A DNA stretch of 64,000 nt from Arthrobacter sp. NIO-1057 (GCF_900094805.1 NZ_FMAT01000005.1:1-64000); one strand, 5' to 3'; positions 44,112 to 52,985 are shown, counted from the stretch's first letter. Notes: generated from the letters alone by a model not told the origin. Numbers and translations are program-made.

Positions 44112-44984
44112 CTAACTATTTGATCCGGGGTTGGGGATGACTCCCATAGGGACGGACAGATTGCCTAGGATGCGCTGGGCTTTGGGCCCGATGAAGAGTT
44201 TGCGGTCGGTGGCTAACCTGGCCGAGCCGAGCAATGCCAGGTCGCCGGGTTGCCAGGAGAGCTGTGCGGTGGCTTCATCCAAATTGCGTCCGACGACCAC
44301 TTCGATGTTGACATCCAGGTTCATGGAGCCGGTCAGTTCAGCAAGGTAGGCGCGAGTGCTCTGAACATGCGCCTCAAGATCGCGTTCTGGATCTTGAACA
44401 TCAAAAGGCAAAACCAGAGTGGCAATGCGTAGTGGCAGGGCACAGTCTGTGGCGATTCGGGCTGCCTGTTCGATGACGTCTTTGGCTCCGGGGCGGTCTC
44501 CCACAAAGGCGGTGAGCCTGGTGAGTTTCCCGTGGGCATTCCTCAAGGTTTTTAGGGCCGGCGGCGAGGACATGAATACTGCCACCGGCGAGGAATGCAG
44601 TAGTGCGTTGGCAATAGCGCCAGGTAGGAAGAATCCGGCCCGGTGTCGTTTGCGACCGCCGAGAACGATGCCGTCGGCTTGGTGTTCTAGGGCCAGCTCG
44701 ATGAGTCCTTCGGCCACCGATGACACTGATCGGGCGACACCACTCGCACTGATTCCCGCCGGCACCCTCGCTAAGGCTTGTTCGGCCCACTGGTCTACCT
44801 GGGCGGAGAGGATACTGGAGTATCCATGGTCTCCACCCGGGTAGACGGCATTGAATGGTGCAGTTGCGGGCAACACAATGGCGATTTCTAAGGCCGCTTC
44901 GGGTGTACCGGAAACTAACGCGCTAGCAAGTTCGATGGCCTCGGCACCACGGTCATCGGCCGTATAGCCTACGAGCAATTTCAT
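44112..44984 (-). CDS. Tandem universal stress protein
   Basis: 290 residues with two Usp domains (about 1-140 and 150-290). Both retain an ATP-type glycine-rich end: GGRKRHRAGFFLPGAIANAL with SSPVAVFM, and GSARLATDRKLFIGPKAQRI with LSVPMGVIP. Its ATG lies three bases after the putrescine oxidase stop, so it is made with the amine operon. The role there is unknown. Confidence 0.88.
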   Translation of the reverse strand: MKLLVGYTADDRGAEAIELASALVSGTPEAALEIAIVLPATAPFNAVYPGGDHGYSSILSAQVDQWAEQALARVPAGISASGVARSVSSVAEGLIELALEHQADGIVLGGRKRHRAGFFLPGAIANALLHSSPVAVFMSSPPALKTLRNAHGKLTRLTAFVGDRPGAKDVIEQAARIATDCALPLRIATLVLPFDVQDPERDLEAHVQSTRAYLAELTGSMNLDVNIEVVVGRNLDEATAQLSWQPGDLALLGSARLATDRKLFIGPKAQRILGNLSVPMGVIPNPGSNS

Positions 44985-44987
44985 GAT

Positions 44988-46415
44988 CTAGGCGCTGACC
45001 TTCTGATCAATCTCGTTCAAGGTCTGCACACCGTCGTAGCTTTCGTCATAGCTGGTGCCATCCAGTGTGGCGATGATGCGTGCTGCGGTGCGTCGGCCCA
45101 TGCGTACTGCGCCGTCCACGTGCTGGAAACCTTCGCCGGCCAGATCAGAGGAGGAGAAGTAGATCGGTCCGACATTGTCGTTTTGTGCCGGGCCAAAGCG
45201 GTATAGACCGCCAAGGTCGTAGCTGGTGGCGTAGGCGCCACGGGTCCACTCTTCGGCCGCGAAGTCTGAGAGGTAGAAGACCTTCGGATCCAGGGCTTTC
45301 TCACCTAAGTAGGCGGCGAGTCCCTTGAGCACCGCAGCGCGACGAGCCTCCTCATCTAATTCCCACATGGCATCAGCCTTGGCATCGGAGATGAAGCCCA
45401 CCAAGGTACCGGTGCTTTCGCCGGTGTACGTGTTGTCGTAGATTTCCTGTACCAGTGCGTCGGGTCCGAAGCAGGTTCCGGACAGTCCTTGTTCACGCCA
45501 GAATGGGGTGTCATAAACAGCGTGCACCTTGATGACCAGGCCCATGGACTGGTGCTGGTGGGTGACGTGCTGCTTGCGTGGCAAGGCAGGAACGTAGGTG
45601 ATGCGGGAGTACAGGTTTGGTGGAATCGCCAGGATGACTTTTTTAGCCGAAACGGTCACCGACTGGCCATGAGCCACCACGCCACCGTCAAACCATTCCA
45701 GCTTGAGTACTGGGTTGTTCAGGAAGACGATCTCTTCGCCCAAACGTTCTGCAACGGTCTTGGAAACGCCCTGCATGGTGCCAACAATTCGGCAGTCAAG
45801 AATGAAGTCTTCGTCAACGAGGTTGTCGAAGGATCCTGCAGAGGAAGCCATTAGTACAGCTTGGAGCGCCGAGAAAGTATGAGCTGGTTTGGTCAGCATT
45901 CCGCCGGCGATAAACAGTCCCACGTTGTTGCAAGCTAGTTCATCGGTAGAGTGCTGTCGCAAGAAGTGATGGAAAGAAATCTTATCGAGCTCTTCGGCCT
46001 GTGGGTGTTCCCATGGCTTGTCGGGGTTCATCTGTGCTGCCAGTTCATTCATGAGGCTGATCAGCTTGTTCATTTCGGCGACGGTACTTTCAGCAACAGG
46101 GAAGTCTTCGCCTTCATAAACAATGGCTTCGCCCTGCTCGTTGAGGTAAACGCTCTTACCGGCCTTGTAGCGTTCGAAGGTTTCGATGCCGAGTTCATTG
46201 ATCAGAGAGTAGAGGCCTGTCTGGTCCGGGCTGATCCACTGTCCACCGATCTCGATGGTGGCCCCGTCCATGGTTTCGGTCCAGGTACGTCCGCCGACAC
46301 GGTCGCGCGCTTCGAGTACGGCTACGGTTTTGCCTGCTTTGTTCAGCTCGTAGGCCGCGGTCAGACCGGATGGTCCGGCGCCGATGACTACTACGTCGCG
46401 TTCCAGATGTTCCAT
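44988..46415 (-). CDS. puo: Putrescine oxidase (flavin monoamine oxidase)
   Basis: 475 residues, closely like the Micrococcus/Kocuria putrescine oxidase over its whole length (ISFHHFLRQHSTDELACNN, GLFIAGGMLTKPAHTFSALQ). FAD site GAGPSGLTAAYEL at 12-24, RVGGRTWTET, and the C-terminal second FAD motif around YFSSSDLAGEGFQHVDGA. It oxidises putrescine to 4-aminobutanal with release of ammonia and hydrogen peroxide. GGGAG precedes the ATG. First gene of a puo-usp-permease operon, divergent from a TetR regulator. Confidence 0.93.
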   Translation of the reverse strand: MEHLERDVVVIGAGPSGLTAAYELNKAGKTVAVLEARDRVGGRTWTETMDGATIEIGGQWISPDQTGLYSLINELGIETFERYKAGKSVYLNEQGEAIVYEGEDFPVAESTVAEMNKLISLMNELAAQMNPDKPWEHPQAEELDKISFHHFLRQHSTDELACNNVGLFIAGGMLTKPAHTFSALQAVLMASSAGSFDNLVDEDFILDCRIVGTMQGVSKTVAERLGEEIVFLNNPVLKLEWFDGGVVAHGQSVTVSAKKVILAIPPNLYSRITYVPALPRKQHVTHQHQSMGLVIKVHAVYDTPFWREQGLSGTCFGPDALVQEIYDNTYTGESTGTLVGFISDAKADAMWELDEEARRAAVLKGLAAYLGEKALDPKVFYLSDFAAEEWTRGAYATSYDLGGLYRFGPAQNDNVGPIYFSSSDLAGEGFQHVDGAVRMGRRTAARIIATLDGTSYDESYDGVQTLNEIDQKVSA

Positions 46416-46436
46416 GAACTACTCCCTCAAACAATA

Positions 46437-46455
46437 AAATGAATTCGGTTCATTT
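46437..46455. promoter_or_regulatory. Operator between puo and tetR
   Basis: AAATGAA-ttcgg-TTCATTT, perfect seven-base arms, between the divergent starts. It is probably the binding site of the TetR protein, controlling both directions. Confidence 0.65.
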
Positions 46456-46521
46456 ACTTGTCATATAGCATAGGGGAAGAACATCGACTTGTGAAGCAAC
46501 CCACGTCAGGAAGTTAAACGC

Positions 46522-47175
46522 ATGGCCGAATCGGGCACCAGGCGCGCTGGTAGACCACGTAAAGCGGTACTCACACGAGAACGCATCACCGCAAACGCAC
46601 TAGAACTGGTTTCCGACGACGGGTATGAGTCATTCACCATGCAGCGTCTAGCCAAGTCACTAGGGGTTTCCCCGTCCGCCTTGTATAACCATGTGGATTC
46701 GAAGCATGATCTCATGCAGTGGATTCAGGAATTGGTGATGACCGACATTGACGTCACGATTTTTGATACAACGCCACTCAAAGACGCACTGATGCAATGG
46801 GCGACTGACTACCGCAACATATTCGCGCGACACATCCCGTTGATCCCTATCATCGCGGTGCTTCCCGTGTCCGATTCTCCTCGCACCTTAGGCATGTACG
46901 AACGAGTAGCGCAGGCCCTGGAAGACTACGGCCTGGCAGAAAACGAGATCATACCGACGATCGTCGCATTGGAATCATTTATTTTCGGCTCCGCAATGGA
47001 CACCGCTGCACCGCACGATATTTTTGATACAACCAATCATCAAGATCTGACTCCACACTTCACCCAAGCAGTAGCGGCGCAACGCAATACTCAGATCAAT
47101 ACCAGCGACGATTCCTTCCAGCGTGGACTGTCGGCAATGATTACCGGACTCTTAGCCACGGGGAGGGCATCATGA
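46522..47175 (+). CDS. TetR-family regulator of the putrescine operon
   Basis: 217 residues. N-terminal TetR HTH (RITANALELVSDDGYESFTMQRLAKSL then VSPSALYNHVDSKHDLM) and a TetR_C-type ligand domain. Divergent from puo with a palindromic operator between; probably a repressor released by putrescine or its oxidation product. AGGAAG precedes the ATG. Its stop overlaps the next gene (ATGA). Confidence 0.87.
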   Translation: MAESGTRRAGRPRKAVLTRERITANALELVSDDGYESFTMQRLAKSLGVSPSALYNHVDSKHDLMQWIQELVMTDIDVTIFDTTPLKDALMQWATDYRNIFARHIPLIPIIAVLPVSDSPRTLGMYERVAQALEDYGLAENEIIPTIVALESFIFGSAMDTAAPHDIFDTTNHQDLTPHFTQAVAAQRNTQINTSDDSFQRGLSAMITGLLATGRAS

Positions 47176-47393
47176 ATGATGATGAGCGCAAGCCAGCTCG
47201 TTTTGCCCTAAATTCCAAACAATGGACAGCCATCATACTGGTGATTGTCGCTCTGGTTTTCATCCTGCAAAACCTCACCTATGTGCGCGTGGAGTTCTTC
47301 ATCATCCACACCGCAGCGCCACTGTGGTTAGTTTTATTGGTGACGCTGGCAGCAGGTTACGCCATTGGCTGGTTCTCTAAACGACGAGGCTAG
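47172..47393 (+). CDS. LapA-domain small membrane protein
   Basis: 73 residues, two hydrophobic helices joined by TYVRVEFFIIHTAAPLW, as in LapA/DUF1049 proteins, with the C-terminal basic WFSKRRG. Function uncertain (lipopolysaccharide-assembly relatives in Gram-negatives; unknown here). Coupled to tetR by ATGA. Confidence 0.85.
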   Translation: MNDDERKPARFALNSKQWTAIILVIVALVFILQNLTYVRVEFFIIHTAAPLWLVLLVTLAAGYAIGWFSKRRG

Positions 47394-47578
47394 TCATCGA
47401 GAATGGCCCATTCTCCGACTTCTTCATTCTGTGAGTCGAAGACATCTTCTTGGGCACCGGGCTCCAACGGATACATGGCTACACGTTGGGACCAGTCACT
47501 CAAGATCCGTTGGAGCTCCTCCATCGGCTTGAGCTGCATATTCTCGGTATCAAAATTGACTTCCAAAACAAAACGCAT
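47390..47578 (-). CDS. 62-residue acidic protein, unknown
   Basis: AAGGAG lies seven bases before the ATG (aaggagcaggtcATG), which supports a real gene. The sequence begins like a beta strand (MRFVLEVNFDTEN) and ends acidic (EEVGEWAILDD). No family recognised. It converges with the LapA gene with a four-base overlap. Confidence 0.6.
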   Translation of the reverse strand: MRFVLEVNFDTENMQLKPMEELQRILSDWSQRVAMYPLEPGAQEDVFDSQNEEVGEWAILDD

Positions 47579-47684
47579 GACCTGCTCCTTGTTCTTCCGG
47601 TTGCCGCCATCCTATGCCGAGCAGAGATGAAAAACGAGTACTTATGATCATGCGCCGTGGTGAAGATTTGCTGATTGAGGATAG

Positions 47685-47723
47685 AAAAATAGCGAGCACC
47701 CAAATTGCTTTGGATTCTCGCTA
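47685..47723 (-). terminator. Terminator of the 124-residue gene
   Basis: TAGCGAG/CTCGCTA stem, continued by ACCCAAA/TTTGG pairing, and ATTTTTC on the minus strand. Confidence 0.75.
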
Positions 47724-47743
47724 CTAGATTGAGTCGTAGAAGA

Positions 47744-48118
47744 CTACTGGACGCCGCCGCCCATGTAGGCCAGGGACTGAATTGCTTCATTTCCGCCAAC
47801 TTTGTAGAGCGCCAAAAGTAGCCCGCCGAAGACGGTGCCCATCACGGCGCTAAAACCCAAGGAAATCTTGACCAGCGAGCGCACTTCTCCGCGGCTCACT
47901 TCAGCCTCATCGTTCAGGTACTTTGCTGCACCCTTACTGATGCTCGCGGCAGGGGTCAAGGCAGGCGCGGCAACAGTCGACACGTTGGACGCGGAATCGG
48001 TCTGACCGTCACGAAGGAAAGCAATGGTTGCACGGTTCTTACGATCCTGGCGAAGCTTAACGATATTCGCTCCATGGCGGACCAAGAGAATATCTTCACC
48101 TAGTGGGATCGTTGCCAT
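47744..48118 (-). CDS. 124-residue protein with one membrane helix, unknown
   Basis: Soluble N-terminal half (EDILLVRHGANIVKLRQDRK), an Ala/Ser/Thr-rich linker, and one helix near the C-terminus (ISLGFSAVMGTVFGGLLLALY). GAGGAG lies upstream of the ATG and a good terminator follows. I do not recognise a family. Confidence 0.6.
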   Translation of the reverse strand: MATIPLGEDILLVRHGANIVKLRQDRKNRATIAFLRDGQTDSASNVSTVAAPALTPAASISKGAAKYLNDEAEVSRGEVRSLVKISLGFSAVMGTVFGGLLLALYKVGGNEAIQSLAYMGGGVQ

Positions 48119-48322
48119 TACTGTTGCTCCTCGCTAATTTCCATCACGTCTTTCCAGCCATATCAATCATTTCTGAAACGGTTTATCTTCGGAACCCTTT
48201 TGTCGACAACCGCACATAGGCTTGTGACGCAATCCGCATGATTCCGGGGCTAAATGGAGCATTTGGGTGACAGGGAGCATAGGCCAGATAGAAGATAGCA
48301 CCAGGATGTTGCACTTTCAGCA

Positions 48323-48358
48323 ATGAAATACCCCGAGGAATCATTTCCCCGGGGTCAT
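48323..48358 (-). terminator. Terminator of the 81-residue gene
   Basis: ACCCCG/CGGGGT with inner GGAA/TTCC and outer AATGA/TCATT, about 20 bases past the stop. Confidence 0.6.
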
Positions 48359-48377
48359 TCCAAAAACTTGAATCTGT

Positions 48378-48623
48378 TTATGCCGTCTTCAAATCGTTGT
48401 TTTTGTTCTTTTGCTGGCGCTTGGCCTCGCGGATCTGAACACTCAGATCATGGTTAGACAGGTCTTCAGGTGAAGCAACACCGTACTTGTGCGCCTTGGT
48501 CACCAAGGCTTGGCGAATTTCAGCCTGGTGTTCGTTCTTGTAACGGATCACCATCATGACGCTCACGATTGATAAAACAATCAGAGTCACCACTGCAGTA
48601 AGAATCGTAGTTTCCAGAGTCAT
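48378..48623 (-). CDS. 81-residue membrane-anchored protein, unknown
   Basis: One N-terminal helix (ILTAVVTLIVLSIVSVMMVI) followed by a charged cytoplasmic tail (RQALVTKAHKYGVASPEDL, then REAKRQQKNKNN). GGGGAGG lies upstream of the ATG. No family recognised. The topology recalls small YtxH- or EzrA-like anchors, but this is only a resemblance in shape. Confidence 0.65.
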   Translation of the reverse strand: MTLETTILTAVVTLIVLSIVSVMMVIRYKNEHQAEIRQALVTKAHKYGVASPEDLSNHDLSVQIREAKRQQKNKNNDLKTA

Positions 48624-48822
48624 CGTCTTCTCTACCTCCCCATTATTCAGTCACTACTGCATTTGGCTCGTTCGTTTGGTCGAAGAATCTGCTTCGACGG
48701 CCGAAGAACCGCAGTATCGTTCAGAGAAGAACATCAAGTTTAGCATATTTCTTCGAAGAGCGCCCAGAGGCGTCGCTGGCACCTACTAGAAAATTCCGAC
48801 CAGCAAGGGGTTACGGATGGAG

Positions 48823-49311
48823 CTAGAACTCTCCTGAGCCCTGCCCATGTTCAAAGACAAGTGAAGTTTGTGTGGTTGCTACTGCAGGATTCGCCGAAAG
48901 ATTATCAAGGACAAACTGCCTGACATCTGCCGAGTTGCGCACGGCCACATGCAAGACAAAATCATCAGCACCGCCGAGGAAAAACAGTTGACGCACTCCA
49001 GGCTTCGTTTTCATCTCATTAGCAAAATTGGCCATAAGGTGACGTGCACCTGGACGAATTTTCACGAAGATCAACGCTTCAAGCTCGCGCCCTAAAACCT
49101 GCGGGTCCACTTCAATGGTGAACCTGGAAATTACTCCAGAATCACGTAGAGCATTCAGTCGTGCAAGACAGGTCGAAGCCGCAATTCCGAGTTCTTCAGC
49201 TAGGGAATTGTTGGTCCTCCGCGAGTTCTTGCTGAGCAGTGCCAGAAGTTTGCGGTCAATCTCATCGAGTTGCACGGTGCGGTTCTCGCGCTTCGATTGA
49301 TTCAACGACAT
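48823..49311 (-). CDS. Lrp/AsnC-family regulator
   Basis: 162 residues: HTH (LDEIDRKLLALLSKNSRRTN ... ASTCLARLNALRDSG) and RAM domain (RQLFFLGGADDFVLHVAV). Start at ATG 49311 (MSLNQSK, with AGGTG upstream); a TTG at 49338 adds nine residues. It follows the DedA gene by 54 bases on the same strand and might be read with it. Distinct from the Lrp at 40288. Confidence 0.87.
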   Translation of the reverse strand: MSLNQSKRENRTVQLDEIDRKLLALLSKNSRRTNNSLAEELGIAASTCLARLNALRDSGVISRFTIEVDPQVLGRELEALIFVKIRPGARHLMANFANEMKTKPGVRQLFFLGGADDFVLHVAVRNSADVRQFVLDNLSANPAVATTQTSLVFEHGQGSGEF

Positions 49312-49365
49312 AACGTCGCACCTGCTCTCTAGATTCAAGGGTCGGTGACATCATCATACGACCGC

Positions 49366-49878
49366 TTAGTTGTTGATTTGGGAAGATTCCGGATTCGGAT
49401 TCTCGGTCGTGGACCGCTTGCGGGATCGCATTCGAAGCACGACGAAAACCACAAGACCAATCAGGATGAGGCCACCGACAAGCCATGGCCAGTCCAGAGC
49501 CAGCCACGCATAAAAGACCGCCATTCCTACGGTTGTGTAAATCGCAGACCACAGTAACGCACCGAAGGCCACTGCCGGCAAGTAGCGTCGTAACGGCATC
49601 CGGCTCACCCCAGCGGAGGCGTTAACCGCGCTCTGAATCCCAAGGGTGAGGAAACTGAGCGGTACGGCGAACACTCCCCACCGCGCAATAAATCTTTGAG
49701 CTTTGCGGTACACCGGGCCATGTAGATGCTTCTGGAATCGGGTGTGCTCCACACCCTTGGCGATTCCTAGACCTACCCAATAGGTTGCGTTGCCTCTGAT
49801 AAAAGCGCCGAAAAAGAAGAAGATAAACGTCACGCCAAATGGCGCGTCGTTGATCAGCCAGGAAATTGTTTCAGCCAT
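49366..49878 (-). CDS. DedA/SNARE-associated family membrane protein
   Basis: 170 residues, about four hydrophobic segments. FGAFIRGNATYWVGLGIAKG and ARWGVFAVPLSFLTLGIQSAVN fit the DedA/VTT (phospholipid-handling) group, though the helices are shorter than usual. ATG at 49878 lies two bases from the MFS stop. Last gene of a probable operon with the Rieske ferredoxin, reductase and MFS genes. Confidence 0.75.
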   Translation of the reverse strand: MAETISWLINDAPFGVTFIFFFFGAFIRGNATYWVGLGIAKGVEHTRFQKHLHGPVYRKAQRFIARWGVFAVPLSFLTLGIQSAVNASAGVSRMPLRRYLPAVAFGALLWSAIYTTVGMAVFYAWLALDWPWLVGGLILIGLVVFVVLRMRSRKRSTTENPNPESSQINN

Positions 49879-49880
49879 GA

Positions 49881-51137
49881 TTACGGAACACTCATGATTT
49901 TGCGCACGAGCAACGCACCCAGCAGGCTCACCACAACCGAGCTCAGGAACAGCGTCGGATACCCGCCCAGCCACGTCACTGTCAGCCAGGCAACCAGCGG
50001 GGCAACCACCTGTGGCAGTGAATTGGCAATATTGATCATGCCCAGATCCTTACCGCGCGAATCCGCGGTAGGAAGTACTTGGGTGAGCAAAGCAAAGTCC
50101 ACCGCGAGGTAGGCGCCGAATCCGATTCCCAACAGAACGGCGGCGATAATTGCCATGGTGAAGGTGGAGGATACCGCCAATACGCCTGCGGCTGCAGCGA
50201 CGATTACCGATGAAATGATGACGTACTTTTTACGTTGTCCATCGCGGTCCGAGAGCTTGCCGGAAATCACCGAGGAGAAGATCACGCAGAAGGCATAGAT
50301 GGCTGTCAGTACTAATACGCCCTGTGCAGGGTTGGGATGGCCGATAGCGTCTTGCAGGAAGAACAGCAAATACACCAGGCAGAGTTGGCTTCCTAAGTAC
50401 AACAGGAATCGCGTCAACCATGCCCAGCCGAAATCTTTGTGCTTCAGTGGGTTGATCCAGAAGCTACGCAAAAACTGCGCGGTGCTCAGTGGTTCTAGGG
50501 CTCCCTTAGGCAAGGGAGTATCTTGGCGCATCAGCACAAAAGGCACAGCGCATATAGCAACAGCCAGAGCCACCAGCGCGTAGCCGAAGACCAGATTGCC
50601 GGCAGCAACCATGCCAATGACTGCACCGATCAATGAACCGCAGGTCTGACCCAGGGCAACCAGACCACCAACCACACCACGCTGTTCTACTGGCACCCGG
50701 TCAGGGATGGCGGCAAAGATGGCTGCCACCGCAGCATTTCCGGCCGCTTGCATCAGCGCCCAGCCGAGGACCAATACCCCGACCGTGTGAGCCGTGGACA
50801 TCAGCAACAGCGCCAACGCACCACAAATTGTTCCGCAGAAAACCCACGGGATTCGGCGTCCAAATCTTGAGGTGCTGCGATCACTGAGCGCACCAAAAAG
50901 TGGGTTAGCTACCAGCGAGACTGCTGCACCAACACCGGTGACCAACGATAGGATCGCACCTTTTTGGCTCGCATCAAGTTGCTCTGCATGTAGGCCGAGC
51001 AATACCTGGATGGGCGCAAAAAACCCGACGTTAATACCGATTTGTACGGTAACGACGGCCGCGATCCACCCGCGGCTGACGCGTTGGGTGGGCACCTGCA
51101 AAGCCAGTGGGATTTTCGCTGGTTCAGCTGTGCTCAT
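49881..51137 (-). CDS. MFS transporter
   Basis: 418 residues, 12 helices. Loop motif GALSDRSTSRFGRRIPWV and the second-half KLSDRDGQRKKYVI place it near the sugar/cation symporter-like MFS group (the SRFGRR-pW pattern of GPH/SLC45 relatives). Substrate unknown. Its ATG overlaps the reductase stop (ATGA). Confidence 0.85.
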   Translation of the reverse strand: MSTAEPAKIPLALQVPTQRVSRGWIAAVVTVQIGINVGFFAPIQVLLGLHAEQLDASQKGAILSLVTGVGAAVSLVANPLFGALSDRSTSRFGRRIPWVFCGTICGALALLLMSTAHTVGVLVLGWALMQAAGNAAVAAIFAAIPDRVPVEQRGVVGGLVALGQTCGSLIGAVIGMVAAGNLVFGYALVALAVAICAVPFVLMRQDTPLPKGALEPLSTAQFLRSFWINPLKHKDFGWAWLTRFLLYLGSQLCLVYLLFFLQDAIGHPNPAQGVLVLTAIYAFCVIFSSVISGKLSDRDGQRKKYVIISSVIVAAAAGVLAVSSTFTMAIIAAVLLGIGFGAYLAVDFALLTQVLPTADSRGKDLGMINIANSLPQVVAPLVAWLTVTWLGGYPTLFLSSVVVSLLGALLVRKIMSVP

Positions 51138-52276
51138 CGTGCATCCCGCCCTAGTTCGCGAGGACCCACGCTGGGGTCTTCGAGTTGTTCAATGCTCGGC
51201 GTGATGCCTCGTGCGATCAGACGTTTCACGGCCTTGGCCATCAGGCCTCCGTCAACCATGCTGGCGGCCACCAGCGTGCCGTGCTCATCCAAACCAAAAA
51301 CTGTTTGCAGTTTGCCTCGACGATTTTCTCGGGTAATGGTCGTGGCCACCTTGCTAAATTCGCCGACCGTTTCCACATGCATCTCGTGGCGATCAGTCCA
51401 GAACCAAGGCACCGAACGTTGTACCGGGGCAGCATCCATAATGGTGGCGGCAGCCTGAGCGGCATCTTCCATGGCTGCTTCCCAGTGCACTGCTCGAGGT
51501 TCGCCCTGTACTCGGGCTGCATCACCAATAGCCAGAACCTGTCGGTGGCTGATTGAACGCTGCTGAGCATCAACGACGATGCCATCCTCGACGCTCAGAC
51601 CTAGGTTGCTTGCCAGCGTGGTTTCAGGTTCGACTCCGATAGCGCTGACGATCAGGGCAGCTTCAAGGCGTTCACCGTCAACGACTATATGGTCAGCCCC
51701 GATGCTATTTACGGTGCCCGTGATGGTCTTGATGCCTCGTTGAGCATGATCTGCATGCAGTTGCTCAGCAAGCTGTTGGCCCAGGACCGGTGCCAGCGGA
51801 GCATTCGAATTCGAGATCAGCGTGACTTGTGCGCCGAGCATGCTGGCTGTCGAAGCGAATTCGGCACCGATCAGTCCTGCGCCGATCACGATCACCTGTA
51901 CCCCGAACATTGCGGTGTCTAGCTTGTCAGCTAGAGCGGTAGCATCGGCCGCGGTGTGCAAGGTATGAGCGTACTGCGCTCCGGGAACCTGCAACAACGT
52001 TGGGGTGGTTCCGGTGGCTAGGACTACCCAGTCATCCTCAGTCATGGGGAGAGCTAACTCCTGCACATCTTCTTGGACGAGGCTGATGCCGTGTTCGACG
52101 TACCAAGCGATCGGGGCGAAGGGCTCTACCTGTAGCGATTTACTTAACGGTGGCCGATCGTAGGGCAGCCCCTGGGAATCGCTGATGCTGATGGTGCCGG
52201 TGTAGTTCTTTTGCACCAGTTCTCGGGCCAGCGTGTAGCCGGCGACACCGCCGCCAATGATATGTACGGAGGGCAT
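51134..52276 (-). CDS. FAD-dependent ferredoxin reductase
   Basis: 380 residues. Two dinucleotide-binding motifs: FAD at the N-terminus (IIGGGVAGYTLA) and NAD(P)H near 152 (VIGAGLIGAEFA), plus the second FAD motif VLAIGDAARV. YDRPPLSKS is typical of oxygenase-coupled ferredoxin reductases. It should pass electrons from NADH to the Rieske ferredoxin encoded immediately upstream. The Rieske stop directly abuts its ATG. Confidence 0.9.
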   Translation of the reverse strand: MPSVHIIGGGVAGYTLARELVQKNYTGTISISDSQGLPYDRPPLSKSLQVEPFAPIAWYVEHGISLVQEDVQELALPMTEDDWVVLATGTTPTLLQVPGAQYAHTLHTAADATALADKLDTAMFGVQVIVIGAGLIGAEFASTASMLGAQVTLISNSNAPLAPVLGQQLAEQLHADHAQRGIKTITGTVNSIGADHIVVDGERLEAALIVSAIGVEPETTLASNLGLSVEDGIVVDAQQRSISHRQVLAIGDAARVQGEPRAVHWEAAMEDAAQAAATIMDAAPVQRSVPWFWTDRHEMHVETVGEFSKVATTITRENRRGKLQTVFGLDEHGTLVAASMVDGGLMAKAVKRLIARGITPSIEQLEDPSVGPRELGRDAR

Positions 52277-52594
52277 CTAGATGTCGAGCTCCAAGAAACC
52301 GTCAACAACGTTCACCGTGTAGGTGCGGGCATCTACGGTGGCTGGCATGCACTGTGCCCGGCCCGTTTTCAGGTCGAAGGTTGAGGAGTGAATGGGGCAC
52401 TCTACCGAGCAGTCTTCAATCCACCCATCAGACAGGGAGGCAACTTCGTGGGTGCATTCGTCTTGCAAAGCGTAAAAGTTACCGTCTTCGGCGTGGAAGA
52501 TCGCAATGTCTTCGGTTGCCCCGCTGTCCTTTGAATCTACTAATAGTGATTCGCCTTCTGGGACTAGATCTACGGGACCGACTCGGTAGCTCAC
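52277..52594 (-). CDS. Rieske [2Fe-2S] ferredoxin
   Basis: 105 residues. The cluster ligands are in CTHEVASL (C-x-H) and CPIHSSTF (C-x2-H), as in biphenyl/phenylpropionate dioxygenase ferredoxins. GTG start with AAGGAG upstream. First gene of the operon. No oxygenase alpha or beta subunit is found nearby, so its electron acceptor is unknown. Confidence 0.92.
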   Translation of the reverse strand: MSYRVGPVDLVPEGESLLVDSKDSGATEDIAIFHAEDGNFYALQDECTHEVASLSDGWIEDCSVECPIHSSTFDLKTGRAQCMPATVDARTYTVNVVDGFLELDI

Positions 52595-52665
52595 GATGAC
52601 TCCTTAGTGCTCATTACTTATGAACCTATCTTGTCACCTATTTATCTTTAGCACCTAGCTGGCAG

Positions 52666-52679
52666 ATCACGATCGTGAT
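52666..52679. promoter_or_regulatory. Palindrome upstream of Rieske operon
   Basis: ATCACGATCGTGAT, perfect, about 75 bases before the ferredoxin start. Possible operator of an unlinked regulator. Confidence 0.4.
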
Positions 52680-52730
52680 GCTTTTCGCGCTAAATCCCCG
52701 TTTGTCCGGCTATGCCGGAGGAACCATGCG

Positions 52731-52985
52731 CTAGGCAGAGGTTCCAGCTTCAGATGGCTCCTCCATGAACAGCATCTTCTTGAGCACTGCAAAGACGGTC
52801 TTGAAGCTGATTCACGAATTATCTGGCTGAGCTTCTTCAGTGGCTACCACCAACAACGAAGGACCGACGCCGTGGCTTCAGCAATAGTCAGGGTTGTCGT
52901 TGAATTGCCTGACTTCAGTTGCCCAAAATCTGGGCTACCTTCTTATTGGATCCGCAACCTCTGCATCCATGTCAATGATCAATAT
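52731..52985 (-). pseudogene. Probable remnant of a decayed gene
   Basis: One minus-strand frame has protein-like stretches interrupted by three stops: DMDAEVADPIRR*, FWATEVRQFNDNPDYC*, SHGVGPSLLVVATEEAQPDN*, then ISFKTVFAVLKKMLFMEEP to a final stop. A small hairpin follows. I cannot name the ancestor. A chance frame is possible. Confidence 0.3.
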
